Source of the DNA: Parapedobacter pyrenivorans_A
GTDB lineage: Bacteria; Bacteroidota; Bacteroidia; Sphingobacteriales; Sphingobacteriaceae
DNA: 64,000 nucleotides
Reading direction: 5' to 3'
Assembly: GCF_041925275.1 (NCBI RefSeq)
Contig: NZ_JBHEUZ010000004.1
Span: forward strand, 1 to 64,000
A program made the position numbers and the translations under genes. Shown one piece after another: positions 42,955 to 51,527 of the stretch. Every line of letters starts with the position of its first letter. Position 1 is the stretch's first letter. The notes under the pieces are model-generated. The model made no database searches and was not told the origin of the DNA. It saw nothing but the letters and a program-made list of their open reading frames with translations.

Positions 42955-43839
42955 TCAATGTTCGCGGGCACGTCGTTTCAGTACGCCCCCAGCCACCTCT
43001 TTGATGGTGTGGGTATACACAAACGCCTGCGGATCGATGGCCCTCACCATGGCTTTGAGCCGCCTCACTTCAAACCGTGTGACCACCGTGAATACGATGT
43101 CGACCGGATGGCTTACATCAAAACTCCCTTTGAGGAATCCACGTTCGCCTTTATAAAGGGTAATGCCTTTGCCCATCTCGTTGACCAACCGTTCTTTGAT
43201 GACATCGCTTTTCGAAGAAATAATGTTCACGGCGGTATATTCCTCCAGTCCTTCGATGACAAAGCTGATGCTCCGAGAGGCCGTGTAATAAGTCAAAATA
43301 GAGTACAAAGCAGTGGGTAGTCCCAACTGGACGGCGGCGATAAGGAAGATAACGATGTTGATGCCGAGGATGATCTCGCTGATGGTGAAGCTGCTCCGCC
43401 GCAACGTGTAGAGCGCAAGCACTTCGATCCCGTCCAGTGCACACCCCCCGCGCATGGCAAGGCCGACACCTAACCCCATCAATACACCACCGAATATAGA
43501 CACCAACAGTTTATCGGAAGTAATGGGAGGGTAGGGCACATATAGCAGGCAGATGCCCAGCAAGACAACGCAGCCCAGCGTTTTCCACGCAAATTGCCTG
43601 TTTACCTGGTAGGCACCCATGATGATGAGCGGTAAATTGGCCAGTACAATGACGTAGGCAATGTTCACGCCGTATATTTCGTGGATAAGCAGTGCGATAC
43701 CGGTCATGCCGCCATCGAAGAAGTGGTTGGGTATGAGGAAACCTTTTAAGGCAAACCCGCAGCACAGTACGCCGCAGACGACATACATGACATCCCGGGC
43801 GATGGCCCGCCATTGGTTATTCTTTATGGTTATTTCCAT
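42955..43839 (-). CDS. YitT-family membrane protein with DUF2179 domain
   Basis: A 294-residue protein with five to six membrane helices (YVVCGVLCCGFALKGFLIP, VLMGLGVGLAMRGGCALDG) and a C-terminal DUF2179 domain (about 215-290, KGITLYKGERGFLKG, then FVYTHTIKEVAGG). This is the usual architecture of YitT proteins, whose transport role is still unclear. ATG 43839 is preferred to a TTG at 43851 that overlaps the next gene. Confidence 0.88.
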   Translation of the reverse strand: MEITIKNNQWRAIARDVMYVVCGVLCCGFALKGFLIPNHFFDGGMTGIALLIHEIYGVNIAYVIVLANLPLIIMGAYQVNRQFAWKTLGCVVLLGICLLYVPYPPITSDKLLVSIFGGVLMGLGVGLAMRGGCALDGIEVLALYTLRRSSFTISEIILGINIVIFLIAAVQLGLPTALYSILTYYTASRSISFVIEGLEEYTAVNIISSKSDVIKERLVNEMGKGITLYKGERGFLKGSFDVSHPVDIVFTVVTRFEVRRLKAMVRAIDPQAFVYTHTIKEVAGGVLKRRAREH

Positions 43840-43843
43840 TCGG

Positions 43844-44413
43844 TTAAGCAATTAGCTTGTTGTAATTCTCTTCTTTTTTTTTGTTCCTGAGCCCCCTGGA
43901 TGTCGCCGTGAAATACCGGTGATTTCCCAAAAACGAACGTTGGAGTTCGTCGTATGCGTGCTGCGATTTTACGGTGCCCAATTTGCGCATTTCTTCGTAA
44001 AGCAACTGGCTGCGATCGAAAAAGTCGTCGCGGCCCAGGTAATCCAGGTCGGCATCACAGATGATCTCTTCCAGGTGCCGTGTGGGCCGTTGGGGTATTT
44101 CGGTGGCCATAATCAGTTTGCAGATCAGTGAAATATCGGCATCCGTGTAGCCGAATGAAGGCAATACCCGCTGGGCAATCGCACAGGAATGGATTTCGTG
44201 GCCCTTTGCGCTGATGAGGAAACCTACATCGTGGAACAGGGCGGCGGTGAGCAGCAACTGCAGGTCTGGATGGCGGATACCCTCTTGTGAGGCGATCCGT
44301 TTCGTTGCCGAATATACATCTTGCGTATGGGCAAGGTTATGGTAGGTCAAGTCGGGCGAAAGCTCGTCCGCCAACCGCTTCATAACGTACCGTTCAGCCA
44401 AGTCGAGTTGCAT
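43844..44413 (-). CDS. HD-domain phosphohydrolase
   Basis: A 189-residue protein with the HD signature: His in YHNLAHTQDV, the HD pair in ALFHDVGFL, a further His in GHEIHS and Asp in CDADLDYLG. It binds divalent metal and likely hydrolyses a nucleotide or phosphoester; substrate unknown. Stop is 4 bases before the YitT start, so the two are probably one operon. Confidence 0.85.
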   Translation of the reverse strand: MQLDLAERYVMKRLADELSPDLTYHNLAHTQDVYSATKRIASQEGIRHPDLQLLLTAALFHDVGFLISAKGHEIHSCAIAQRVLPSFGYTDADISLICKLIMATEIPQRPTRHLEEIICDADLDYLGRDDFFDRSQLLYEEMRKLGTVKSQHAYDELQRSFLGNHRYFTATSRGLRNKKKEENYNKLIA

Positions 44414-44526
44414 ATTGGATTTTTTCGGTCGCTAATATATCAAATTAATCGGATTGCACCTGAGCCGAACCGTATCACGGTAACGCATAGCGATTTGATT
44501 AACGTAAAAAGAAAAGAGGCATTCAT

Positions 44527-46068
44527 CTAATCGGCAAACCCGCTGCCATTATACACCGTATCCAGCCAAGCGATACGCTCGGTCAAATAGGTTTTGATGA
44601 AGTCCACGTAGTCTTGATACGTATTTCCTACATACCAGTTGAAATGGATGTTCGGCTCTTGCAGGATATCCCAGCGTTGGAAGTTGCCGACCTGACTATA
44701 CGATAAAAGGTTGGCCTGACGATCGACGTATTGATTTATCGTAGCAAGATCGGCCTTCACGGCATTCCAGCGCGTACGCACTGCGCGGCGGAAATTTGGG
44801 TCTTCCGCTATTCTTGCTATCCACTGTTTCGGGGCGTGCGCATCCGTCAGCATCAGTTTCTTCACCGCGTCTCCTATCCGATTGTCATTGTTGAAGCCCA
44901 AATCGACGTCCCACACAGGCCCGATATAAATCAACGGATCCGAAGCGCTTTTCTTATACATCCGCATACTCCAATATAGATCGCTATTTCCGGCAATTTC
45001 GTTGGCGAGGTAGTAGTTCACGAATGTGGTAAGGTCCAGGTACCGTTGATAGCCTGCCTCGGGATCTGCAAAGTTGTCAGCGAAAAGTGCGTCCTCAAAG
45101 GCCGTGAAGTAATCTTTTATGTAGTCAAATTGTAATGCCGTGATGTCGCCGTCTCCGGGGTATTTGACCGTAATGGGCATTTCCCGGGGCGTTTCAAAGA
45201 ATACGGGTTCTGAATATCCAAATCCATCAGCCTCCAGCATGTAGCCGCCATTTTCTTCGTCGATATTCACGCGTTGCTCCCCTTCCCGGATGTGCTCGGT
45301 GACATTGTAGTTGCCCATGTACTCCCCGTTCAGAAAAAAATCGGCGTATTGCTGGCGTGGCGTGTATTCCAACCCCAGCCGCCGGCTGATCTCAAAGGCG
45401 ACGTCGTTGCGTATCAGCGATCGGTCGGCGTAATTCGCCATCAGCGCCCAATGGCGGTTTGAGGGCATCCCCAACAATTCAGCGGCCGTACCGAGCCGCA
45501 GCCGGTACGGCTTCTTGGGCATGTTCCAAGTCGAATTCCCCCGTCCCCTTACATCCGCGTCCCCTTCGTGCAGGGCTTCACCCGTAAACCCCCTCACTAC
45601 GCGATACGTACCCTTTACGTAATTTTCCTTGTCGAGAATCTCCTGGCCTCCTGTGGAGAGGTAAAACGCAGGTAACCCCGTGTCGGAGAATTTAACCGTG
45701 TAGGAATGTTCCCCGCCGCTGGCGTGGCGTACCACGTACTTCACCAGACTTCGAAAGTCTTGCTGCGTCACGCCACTTTGCTGTACAACCCCGTTGACGG
45801 CCACGTCTTGTCCGTCGTGCGTAAAATCGGCCACTAGTTTGCTGATGTCCGTTCCCGCGAACGTACGCGCGTAGATCGTATCGTCCTTGATCTGTGTGCC
45901 GATAGTAAAGGCAAGGCCGGGATTCTTGTCTTTCGGGAACGAAAAAGACAAAAGGTCTTTAACCTCTATCGGTGTGTCGGGTTCGGCTGGACCTTTGGCG
46001 CAACCCTGCCAGCACCAAGTGGCCGAGACGAACAATAAGAATAGGGCAATGTTCTTGTGTTTGGTCAT
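44527..46068 (-). CDS. CotH kinase-family lipoprotein
   Basis: A 513-residue lipoprotein with lipobox WCWQGC near residue 23. An N-terminal Ig-like part (about 30-145) precedes the CotH domain (about 165-500) with RGRGNSTWNMPKKPYRLRL, AEDGFGY-like EADGFGYSEP and VWDVDLGFNNDNR. CotH proteins are atypical kinases that phosphorylate secreted proteins; here it would act in the periplasm or at the surface. Single gene with divergent neighbour. Confidence 0.88.
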   Translation of the reverse strand: MTKHKNIALFLLFVSATWCWQGCAKGPAEPDTPIEVKDLLSFSFPKDKNPGLAFTIGTQIKDDTIYARTFAGTDISKLVADFTHDGQDVAVNGVVQQSGVTQQDFRSLVKYVVRHASGGEHSYTVKFSDTGLPAFYLSTGGQEILDKENYVKGTYRVVRGFTGEALHEGDADVRGRGNSTWNMPKKPYRLRLGTAAELLGMPSNRHWALMANYADRSLIRNDVAFEISRRLGLEYTPRQQYADFFLNGEYMGNYNVTEHIREGEQRVNIDEENGGYMLEADGFGYSEPVFFETPREMPITVKYPGDGDITALQFDYIKDYFTAFEDALFADNFADPEAGYQRYLDLTTFVNYYLANEIAGNSDLYWSMRMYKKSASDPLIYIGPVWDVDLGFNNDNRIGDAVKKLMLTDAHAPKQWIARIAEDPNFRRAVRTRWNAVKADLATINQYVDRQANLLSYSQVGNFQRWDILQEPNIHFNWYVGNTYQDYVDFIKTYLTERIAWLDTVYNGSGFAD

Positions 46069-46281
46069 GATTTTGTTACAATTAATTTTATGCGAATCTC
46101 AACACAGTTTTTTGCAAAATGTGTGACCGGACGTGACTATATTTTCTTTTGTAGTTTTTTAATTACAACAATTATGCCCGCTCCCGAAATTCGGTTACGT
46201 TGGGCATAAATAACATTAAAGGTGTACCTTTACGGTTTAAGCGAAGTGCAACTAACTCATTTCATTAAACCTGATTAATCT

Positions 46282-47646
46282 ATGGAAAGAAGGGAATTTA
46301 TCCGCAAAGGTATGATTGGCGCCACCGGTGCGGCATTGACAACGGCTGGCATGAGTGCAAAATCCTACGCCTCAATTCTTGGGTCCAACGAACGGGTCAA
46401 CGTGGGGGTCATTGGCATACGCGGAATGGGCCAATACCACATCGAGGGTTACTCCAAGCTCAAAAATGCGCGGGTAACCGCGCTATGCGACATCGATCAG
46501 CATTTGTTTGAGCCCCGAATCAAAAAGCACTTTGTGGACAAGGGACTGGAAAAGCCAAAGACATATACCGATTTGCGCGTCTTGTATGAAAATAAGGAGG
46601 TCGATGCCGTTTCCATTGTGACACCGAACCATTGGCATGCGTTGGCCGCGATATGGGCAATACAAGCGGGCAAACATGTTTCTGTCGAAAAGCCGTGTTG
46701 CCATAACATCTACGAAGGCCGTAAGTTAGTGGAGGCCGCAGAAAAGTACTCGGTCATTGTACAAGATGGGGCGGAGCAAAGGAGCAACCCCTGTGCGGAA
46801 AGCATGGCCGATTTTCTGCATAGCGGGAAACTGGGTGAAGTGTACATGGCCAAAGGCATTTGCTATAAACGGCGCAATACCATCGGGCGCACGCCAGACG
46901 AACCGATCCCTCCGGGCGTAGATTATGACCTGTGGTTGGGGCCGGCGCCCGAACGCCCGTTTTCGAAAAACCGCTTTCACTATAACTGGCATTGGAACTG
47001 GGATTACGGAAATGGCGATATCGGCAACCAGGGGGTTCATGAGATCGATATTGCCCGGTGGGGGCTTCATGTTACGTTGCCTACGAGGATCAGCTCAATT
47101 GGCGGCCATTTCATGTTTGATGATGATCAGCAAACACCCAATACGCAACTCACCGTCTTTGAATTTCCAAACGCCCGGGGTGGGGGCGACGCGAAAAAGC
47201 TCCTGCAATTTGAGGTTCGCCATTGGCTTTCAAATTCCGAAGGAATAAGCGGGGAAAACCCGAATGACAACACGTATATGGTGAGTTCGGCTAATGAGGT
47301 AGGCAACTTGTTTTTTGGATCGAAAGGCTACCTGACTAAAAACCTCAATCAATGGCAAGCATTTATGGGCGATGAGAAGGAGCCAGGGGAAAATGGAAAA
47401 GGTTTCGGTAACCACTATGCGAATTTTATCGATGCAATCCGGTACAACGACCAGAAATTGGCAAAAGGAGACATCAGGGAAGGATTCTATTCCTGTGCGC
47501 TCATCCATCTTGGCAATATTGCGTATCGCGTGGGGCGAACACTGGATTTCGATCCGGTAGCCATGAAATTCATCAACGATCCGGAAGCCGACGCGCTGCT
47601 AACCCGCGAATACCGGTCACCTTTTATCGTTCCGGAGGTGGTGTGA
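46282..47646 (+). CDS. Gfo/Idh/MocA-family NAD(P)-dependent oxidoreductase, Tat-exported
   Basis: A 454-residue protein with a twin-arginine signal (MERREFIRKGMIGATGAALT), a Rossmann domain beginning VGVIGIRGMGQYH, the conserved EKP motif (VSVEKPCCHN) and a C-terminal substrate domain with NQGVHEIDIARWGL. Such exported members act on sugars or glycosides in the periplasm of Bacteroidota. Preceded by a 213-bp gap with a weak TACCTTTA box. Confidence 0.9.
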   Translation: MERREFIRKGMIGATGAALTTAGMSAKSYASILGSNERVNVGVIGIRGMGQYHIEGYSKLKNARVTALCDIDQHLFEPRIKKHFVDKGLEKPKTYTDLRVLYENKEVDAVSIVTPNHWHALAAIWAIQAGKHVSVEKPCCHNIYEGRKLVEAAEKYSVIVQDGAEQRSNPCAESMADFLHSGKLGEVYMAKGICYKRRNTIGRTPDEPIPPGVDYDLWLGPAPERPFSKNRFHYNWHWNWDYGNGDIGNQGVHEIDIARWGLHVTLPTRISSIGGHFMFDDDQQTPNTQLTVFEFPNARGGGDAKKLLQFEVRHWLSNSEGISGENPNDNTYMVSSANEVGNLFFGSKGYLTKNLNQWQAFMGDEKEPGENGKGFGNHYANFIDAIRYNDQKLAKGDIREGFYSCALIHLGNIAYRVGRTLDFDPVAMKFINDPEADALLTREYRSPFIVPEVV

Positions 47647-47734
47647 AAACAATATCGGTGCCTATAGCTCCGATTTGCGTTCCTTCTAGGGACCGCAATT
47701 CCGGTCTATCGTTGTCGCTATCTAGCCAAATCAT

Positions 47735-48313
47735 TTATTGGAATTTTTCACCCCTTGCCAGCATTTCGATGATTTCTTTCATGCGCTTTTCCCTCGTCTC
47801 TTGTTTTTTTGCCGTCTGGAGGCGAAACCCGATGGAGAAAAGATTGGTCTTATTGAGGCCCCTAAAAAACGCTTCCGCTTTTTTGTTTTTGCTAAGTTCT
47901 TTCAGGAAATCTTCCGGTATAACCATTTTGCTCGGGGAATCGTATGCGTTTTCCCAACGACCGTCCGCTTTTGCCTCTTCGATGGCTTTTAACCCCGAAG
48001 GCCGCATTCTCCTTGCATTGATCAATCTCTCGACATGCCCGATATTTACTTTGGACCAAATACTTTTTGCTCTCCGTGGGGTAAATCTTTGCAGCCAGGC
48101 CTGTTCGTCATATGCCTTCCTCTGACCATCAATCCAACCGTAGCAAAGCGCTACATCAAGTGCTTCCGCATAGCTGATGGTTTTTTTCCCGGAATCCTTC
48201 TTGAATATTTTAAGCCAAAGCCCGTTTGGGTCATGGTGATGTTTTGCCAGCCATGTTTCAAATGCGTCGGCTGTTTGAAATTCCACAATCGGAATAATAT
48301 TTGATTCAGTCAT
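47735..48313 (-). CDS. YdeI/OmpD-associated family protein
   Basis: A 192-residue soluble protein with the family signatures LWLKIFKKDSGKKTISYAEALDVALCYGWIDGQ (N-terminal) and RFTPRRAKSIWSKVN, then a C-terminal KMVIPEDFLKELSKN helical tail. The biochemical role is unknown, with bacteriocin-resistance annotation only by history. ATG 48313 (MTESN) fits the family start. Confidence 0.85.
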   Translation of the reverse strand: MTESNIIPIVEFQTADAFETWLAKHHHDPNGLWLKIFKKDSGKKTISYAEALDVALCYGWIDGQRKAYDEQAWLQRFTPRRAKSIWSKVNIGHVERLINARRMRPSGLKAIEEAKADGRWENAYDSPSKMVIPEDFLKELSKNKKAEAFFRGLNKTNLFSIGFRLQTAKKQETREKRMKEIIEMLARGEKFQ

Positions 48314-48410
48314 ATCATGGTGCTTTCCGCGCTGTATGCTCACAGCGTATTCCCAAATATACACAATAATCCTATACGGAGGACCTTACCTTTCCGGGCC
48401 AGACCGGGTC

Positions 48411-48591
48411 TCAAGCGAGGGCGTAAAGCATCCAATGGCTGATGGCTAAGGCCAGGGATATCGGGGGTGGCCACCCCGCCGGGTCGGAACAGCTTCCGGC
48501 CGTTCCCATCGGTTGGGACGGCGGCATCCCAGGCCCACCGCCCTCCAAACAACCAGTAGATATGGACAGCCGCCAACAGGACCAATACCAT
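48411..48591 (-). pseudogene. Fragment of a DUF3995-type membrane protein
   Basis: Minus-strand reading gives VLVLLAAVHIYWLFGGRW and then PTDGNGRKLFRPG, which looks like the N-terminal part of DUF3995 proteins. The continuation (ISLALAISHWMLYALA) is in another frame and then stops. The start is cut by the direct repeat at 48589. A truncated, frameshifted remnant. Confidence 0.45.
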
Positions 48592-48735
48592 CTCGGTTTC
48601 ATTTTCTGCTTTTTTCTGAGCAAGCTCACGAAAGCCCGAAAACGAAAAACCCCCTCGTTTTAAACGAGAGGGCTTTATTTTGGGTGGTGGGGTGAGGGAT
48701 TCGAACCCCTTGTTCGTTTATTGATGCTTTTTGAA
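48589..48735. repeat. Direct repeat around a VapBC pair, left copy
   Basis: About 147 bases, strongly similar to 49784-49937. It contains a perfect-stem terminator (48649-48673, T run on the minus strand) and a tRNA 3'-end-like piece. The similarity begins at the 5' end of the DUF3995 fragment. Confidence 0.8.
48685..48710 (-). other. tRNA 3'-end-like fragment
   Basis: On the minus strand: GGGGTTCGAATCCC followed by TCACCCCACCA, i.e. T arm, acceptor strand and CCA, then a terminator. No anticodon arm follows on the other side. Likely an attachment-site remnant; the right repeat copy has a more degraded version. Confidence 0.5.
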
Positions 48736-48866
48736 CATGACTAGAATTTTTTGTCAAAATAGTTTTTTGCTGTATCGGATGCAAACCCCGGGGGGTGTTA
48801 TTGTCGCTTAATTCCCCTATCAGAGCTGAGTAACTCAAAGTATCCTAAGTCAACGCTTTACAAGTT

Positions 48867-49253
48867 TTACCAAATCACATTAACCGGATATTCGGTGAAG
48901 TATTGATCTTTTGAGATGACTTGCAATCTATTGGTAATAGCTTGGGCGATGATTAGACGGTCAAATGGATCTTTGTGAAAAAAAGAGAGTGCTGTAACCT
49001 GTAAAACGTCTTCAAACCCAATAGGCAAAAGCTGAAAGCCGTTTTTCGTGATTTCATCAGCAATCTTGGAAAATGGTTGTTTGATGTCTAATTTGCCCAG
49101 GCTGATTTTTACAGCAATTTCCCATAGACTGGCTATACTGACGTAATTTGAGTCTGGATGCTTTTCAATGGCTTCCAGTCCCTTCGAGGATAACGCTTCG
49201 TCTCCATTGATGAACCAGATAAATGCATGGGTATCCAATAAATTACCTGCCAT
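48867..49253 (-). CDS. vapC: VapC-like PIN-domain toxin
   Basis: A 128-residue PIN-domain protein: Asp in LLDTHAFIW, Glu in SLWEIAVKISLGKL, and Asp pair in HKDPFDRLIIAQA, the signature of the PIN/VapC group paired with DUF2281 antitoxins. A ribonuclease toxin. Its start overlaps the antitoxin stop by one base. The pair sits between two direct repeats, so it may be a small passenger cassette. Confidence 0.9.
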   Translation of the reverse strand: MAGNLLDTHAFIWFINGDEALSSKGLEAIEKHPDSNYVSIASLWEIAVKISLGKLDIKQPFSKIADEITKNGFQLLPIGFEDVLQVTALSFFHKDPFDRLIIAQAITNRLQVISKDQYFTEYPVNVIW

Positions 49254-49465
49254 TACATGTAATCTTTGAAATCTTCCAGCGGCTCATCAAAATCATTGTG
49301 CATCACAAACAAGCCCTTAGCGCTGCCAAATTTGGGAACAGGTTTATCGACCTTCTTCTTTCCTTTCTTAGCCTTTTGTTCAAGGAACTCAATAAAATCT
49401 GCTACCTCGGCCTTCATGGTATCAGGCAAATGGTTCAATTTTTTATATAATAACAAGCTATCCAT
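49253..49465 (-). CDS. DUF2281-like antitoxin
   Basis: A 70-residue protein: an N-terminal helix (LLLYKKLNHLPDTMKAEVADF), a Lys-rich linker and a C-terminal toxin-binding tail (FGSAKGLFVMHNDFDEPLEDF), the layout of DUF2281 antitoxins found before PIN toxins. Translation appears coupled to the toxin. Confidence 0.82.
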   Translation of the reverse strand: MDSLLLYKKLNHLPDTMKAEVADFIEFLEQKAKKGKKKVDKPVPKFGSAKGLFVMHNDFDEPLEDFKDYM

Positions 49466-50161
49466 CGTATAATGATTGTGCTATGAATACAAATATAAGC
49501 TTTTTTAGCTTGCTGAAAAAGAATCTATTAAGCATAACTACTGATCGTCTCACGAAAGACACAAACGTATAATTTTTTCTGAACGTGTTTGTGTTCATCG
49601 GCCATCAAGAGCTTTCTTGACTGTGCGTCATGAAAGTTTTATTACCTTGTTCCCGCAAAAAAGGCTTCAACCCAAATAAAGCCATTCGCTTTGCTCATTT
49701 CTTTTTTCATCTAATTATTTTTCTTTATCGGCTGATGAGAGCTCGATGTAAATAATGATTGCCCTGTGGGTCAATATTATTTACATCTCGGTTTCATTTT
49801 CTGCTTTTCTCTGAGCAAGCTCACGAAAGCCCGAAAACGAAAAACCCCCTCGTTTTAAACGAGAGGGCTTTCTTTGGGCTGGCGGGGTGTCAGGGACTCC
49901 AATCGAACCCCTTGTTCAATTATTGATGCTTTTTGAAGGGCAAAAAACCACAATTGCCATCAACGATATAACAACGAAAGGAAAGAAATAGGGAAAAAAC
50001 ATGCCAGAATTTCAACCAGATTATGCCTCTTTTTCAACTTTGGTAAGTTGAGGAAAGTCAAACACTCATCGAGGATTGTGAAGTTATTTTAAATGTCAAA
50101 GTCTTCTTTGCACAATCAAGAAAACAACTATTTCATCGCTCAATTTGCAGCGTATAATGCC
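49466..50161. other. Gene-free stretch with repeated promoter-like pieces
   Basis: No convincing gene. TTATTACCTTGTTCCCGCAAAAAA near 49634 recurs before the primase-helicase gene (about 50925), and AAACGTATAATTT near 49563 recurs near 50912, so a promoter region appears to have been copied. A piece near 49662-49700 (GGCTTCAACCCAAATAAAGCC) resembles 54206-54230. The right direct repeat occupies 49784-49937. Confidence 0.45.
49784..49937. repeat. Direct repeat around a VapBC pair, right copy
   Basis: Partner of 48589-48735 with a few indels. The terminator stem is intact; the tRNA-like piece is more diverged (GGGACTCCAATCGAACCCC). Confidence 0.8.
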
Positions 50162-50329
50162 CTAAACATGCGTTTTTAATGCCGTTTTGATTTTCGAGGC
50201 GCGAGTGGTCACCTTCTTTTTCAGTTTCTGTTGCTTAATATATTCACTAATTTCTTTTCTTTCCGTATCCGAAAGCGGCTTACTTTCGATAACGAAATCG
50301 ATACCTTTGGGTTCCTTAATTAAACTCAT
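50162..50329 (-). CDS. 55-residue small protein, possible antitoxin
   Basis: ATG 50329 to TAG 50162 encodes MSLIKEPKGIDFVIESKPLS followed by a lysine-rich helix. It starts 4 bases after the stop of the GNAT-like gene, so the two are co-transcribed. The acidic start and basic helical end fit a small toxin-binding or DNA-binding partner. Assignment as antitoxin is inference from size and context. Confidence 0.5.
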   Translation of the reverse strand: MSLIKEPKGIDFVIESKPLSDTERKEISEYIKQQKLKKKVTTRASKIKTALKTHV

Positions 50330-50333
50330 CACG

Positions 50334-50861
50334 CTACGTTTTAAAATATTTGTCCACTAAAAATTTTGCCGGCTCACTATTTATAATCATCCGCTGATTT
50401 TTAAAATGGTATGCCCTAAGTGTTTCTTCGTAATGCTTTATCAGTTGCGTCTTTGCCGTAAATGCCACAAAACCTTCATATCCTTTCTGGAAAGACACTT
50501 TACACGCATAGGCCACCAAGTTCCCAGCCACACCCTCGTAGAGCTTATTCTTGCCGATGTTAAACGGAGCACTTTCCAACAAATTCATAAAGACATGGTC
50601 TTGCTCTATCGTTAGACTTAACATCCCCTGGATAATTGAAGGATTATTGACAATTGTCAATTTATACACTTCTTTCTTCATATCCCTGAATTCCGCCTTC
50701 CAGTCAAAATTCCATCCATTCTTTTTGGTCAAGATTTTCAAGTCAACCAAACTCAATTGTGCTACTTCCGTTTGGAAACTATCACCTGAAATCGTATTCA
50801 GTATCGAGTTCGTAAGCCTATCAATGATAAAACTTTGTTCAATATACTCCTTGTCGGCCAT
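50334..50861 (-). CDS. GNAT-like acetyltransferase, possible toxin
   Basis: A 175-residue protein. The C-terminal half has a GNAT-like order: a strand-helix segment with YEGVAGNLVAYACKVSF, then GYEGFVAFTAKTQLIKHYEETLRAYHF and a final NSEPAKFLVDKYF. The acetyl-CoA loop is not a textbook RxxGxG, so activity is uncertain. ATG 50861 is preferred to a TTG two codons before. It pairs with a 55-residue gene and lies in a toxin/defence-rich patch. Confidence 0.5.
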   Translation of the reverse strand: MADKEYIEQSFIIDRLTNSILNTISGDSFQTEVAQLSLVDLKILTKKNGWNFDWKAEFRDMKKEVYKLTIVNNPSIIQGMLSLTIEQDHVFMNLLESAPFNIGKNKLYEGVAGNLVAYACKVSFQKGYEGFVAFTAKTQLIKHYEETLRAYHFKNQRMIINSEPAKFLVDKYFKT

Positions 50862-50955
50862 ATACAAATTTACTTAAAATTGCTGTTATACACAAGATTC
50901 GCAGAATCCCATAAACGTATAATTTATTACCTTGTTCCCGCAAAAAAAAAGTAAC

Positions 50956-51522
50956 ATGAACTTCATACCCGAGGATATAGATGTTTTTCGTGCACTTTTT
51001 AAGGGGCGGGAAGATGTGTTTGCGGTGCGTTGGGAAAAGGGCAATAAAAGCGGTTACATGCGGGCCTATAGTTATGATCCCTACCATTATCGCCTGCATA
51101 AGACAAATGGTGGTTCGTTCCAAAGCTATCAACACAAGACCCATCGTCTGTTGTCCGATTCAGAAATAGCCAGGCATTTGGAAGGCGAACAGCAGATCGG
51201 GATTTATCCATTACTTAAGGATAATACTTCTTGGTTTTTGGTGGCTGATTTTGATAAAGCGGATTGGCAACGGGAGGCCTTGAGATTTCTTGAAGCCTGT
51301 ACGACGAGAGCCATACCGGCATACCTGGAGCGTTCACGTTCCGGAAACGGTGGCCACGTCTGGATTTTTTTCGACAAACTCTACCCGGCGGTAAGAAGCC
51401 GGAAGCTGTTTATTACTGTTCTAGAAGAATCAGGGGCCTTTTCCAAATTTGACAAAGGGTCAAGTTTCGACCGGTTGTTCCCTAACCAGGATTTCCTGTC
51501 GGCCAAGGTTTCGGAAATTTAA
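50956..51522 (+). CDS. TOTE-type primase domain, N-terminal part of a frameshifted primase-helicase
   Basis: 188 residues from ATG 50956. The primase-polymerase core shows a DxD motif in FLVADFDKADW and an SGNGGHVWIFF motif, as in the archaeo-eukaryotic primase domain of TOTE conflict proteins. The frame hits TAA at 51520-51522. The next frame continues the family sequence (GFGNLIALPLF) without loss, so a single G seems to be missing near 51504-51507 (AAGGTTTC where AAGGGTTTC is expected). Read as one gene it would be about 990 residues. Confidence 0.75.
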   Translation: MNFIPEDIDVFRALFKGREDVFAVRWEKGNKSGYMRAYSYDPYHYRLHKTNGGSFQSYQHKTHRLLSDSEIARHLEGEQQIGIYPLLKDNTSWFLVADFDKADWQREALRFLEACTTRAIPAYLERSRSGNGGHVWIFFDKLYPAVRSRKLFITVLEESGAFSKFDKGSSFDRLFPNQDFLSAKVSEI

Positions 51523-51527
51523 TTGCG

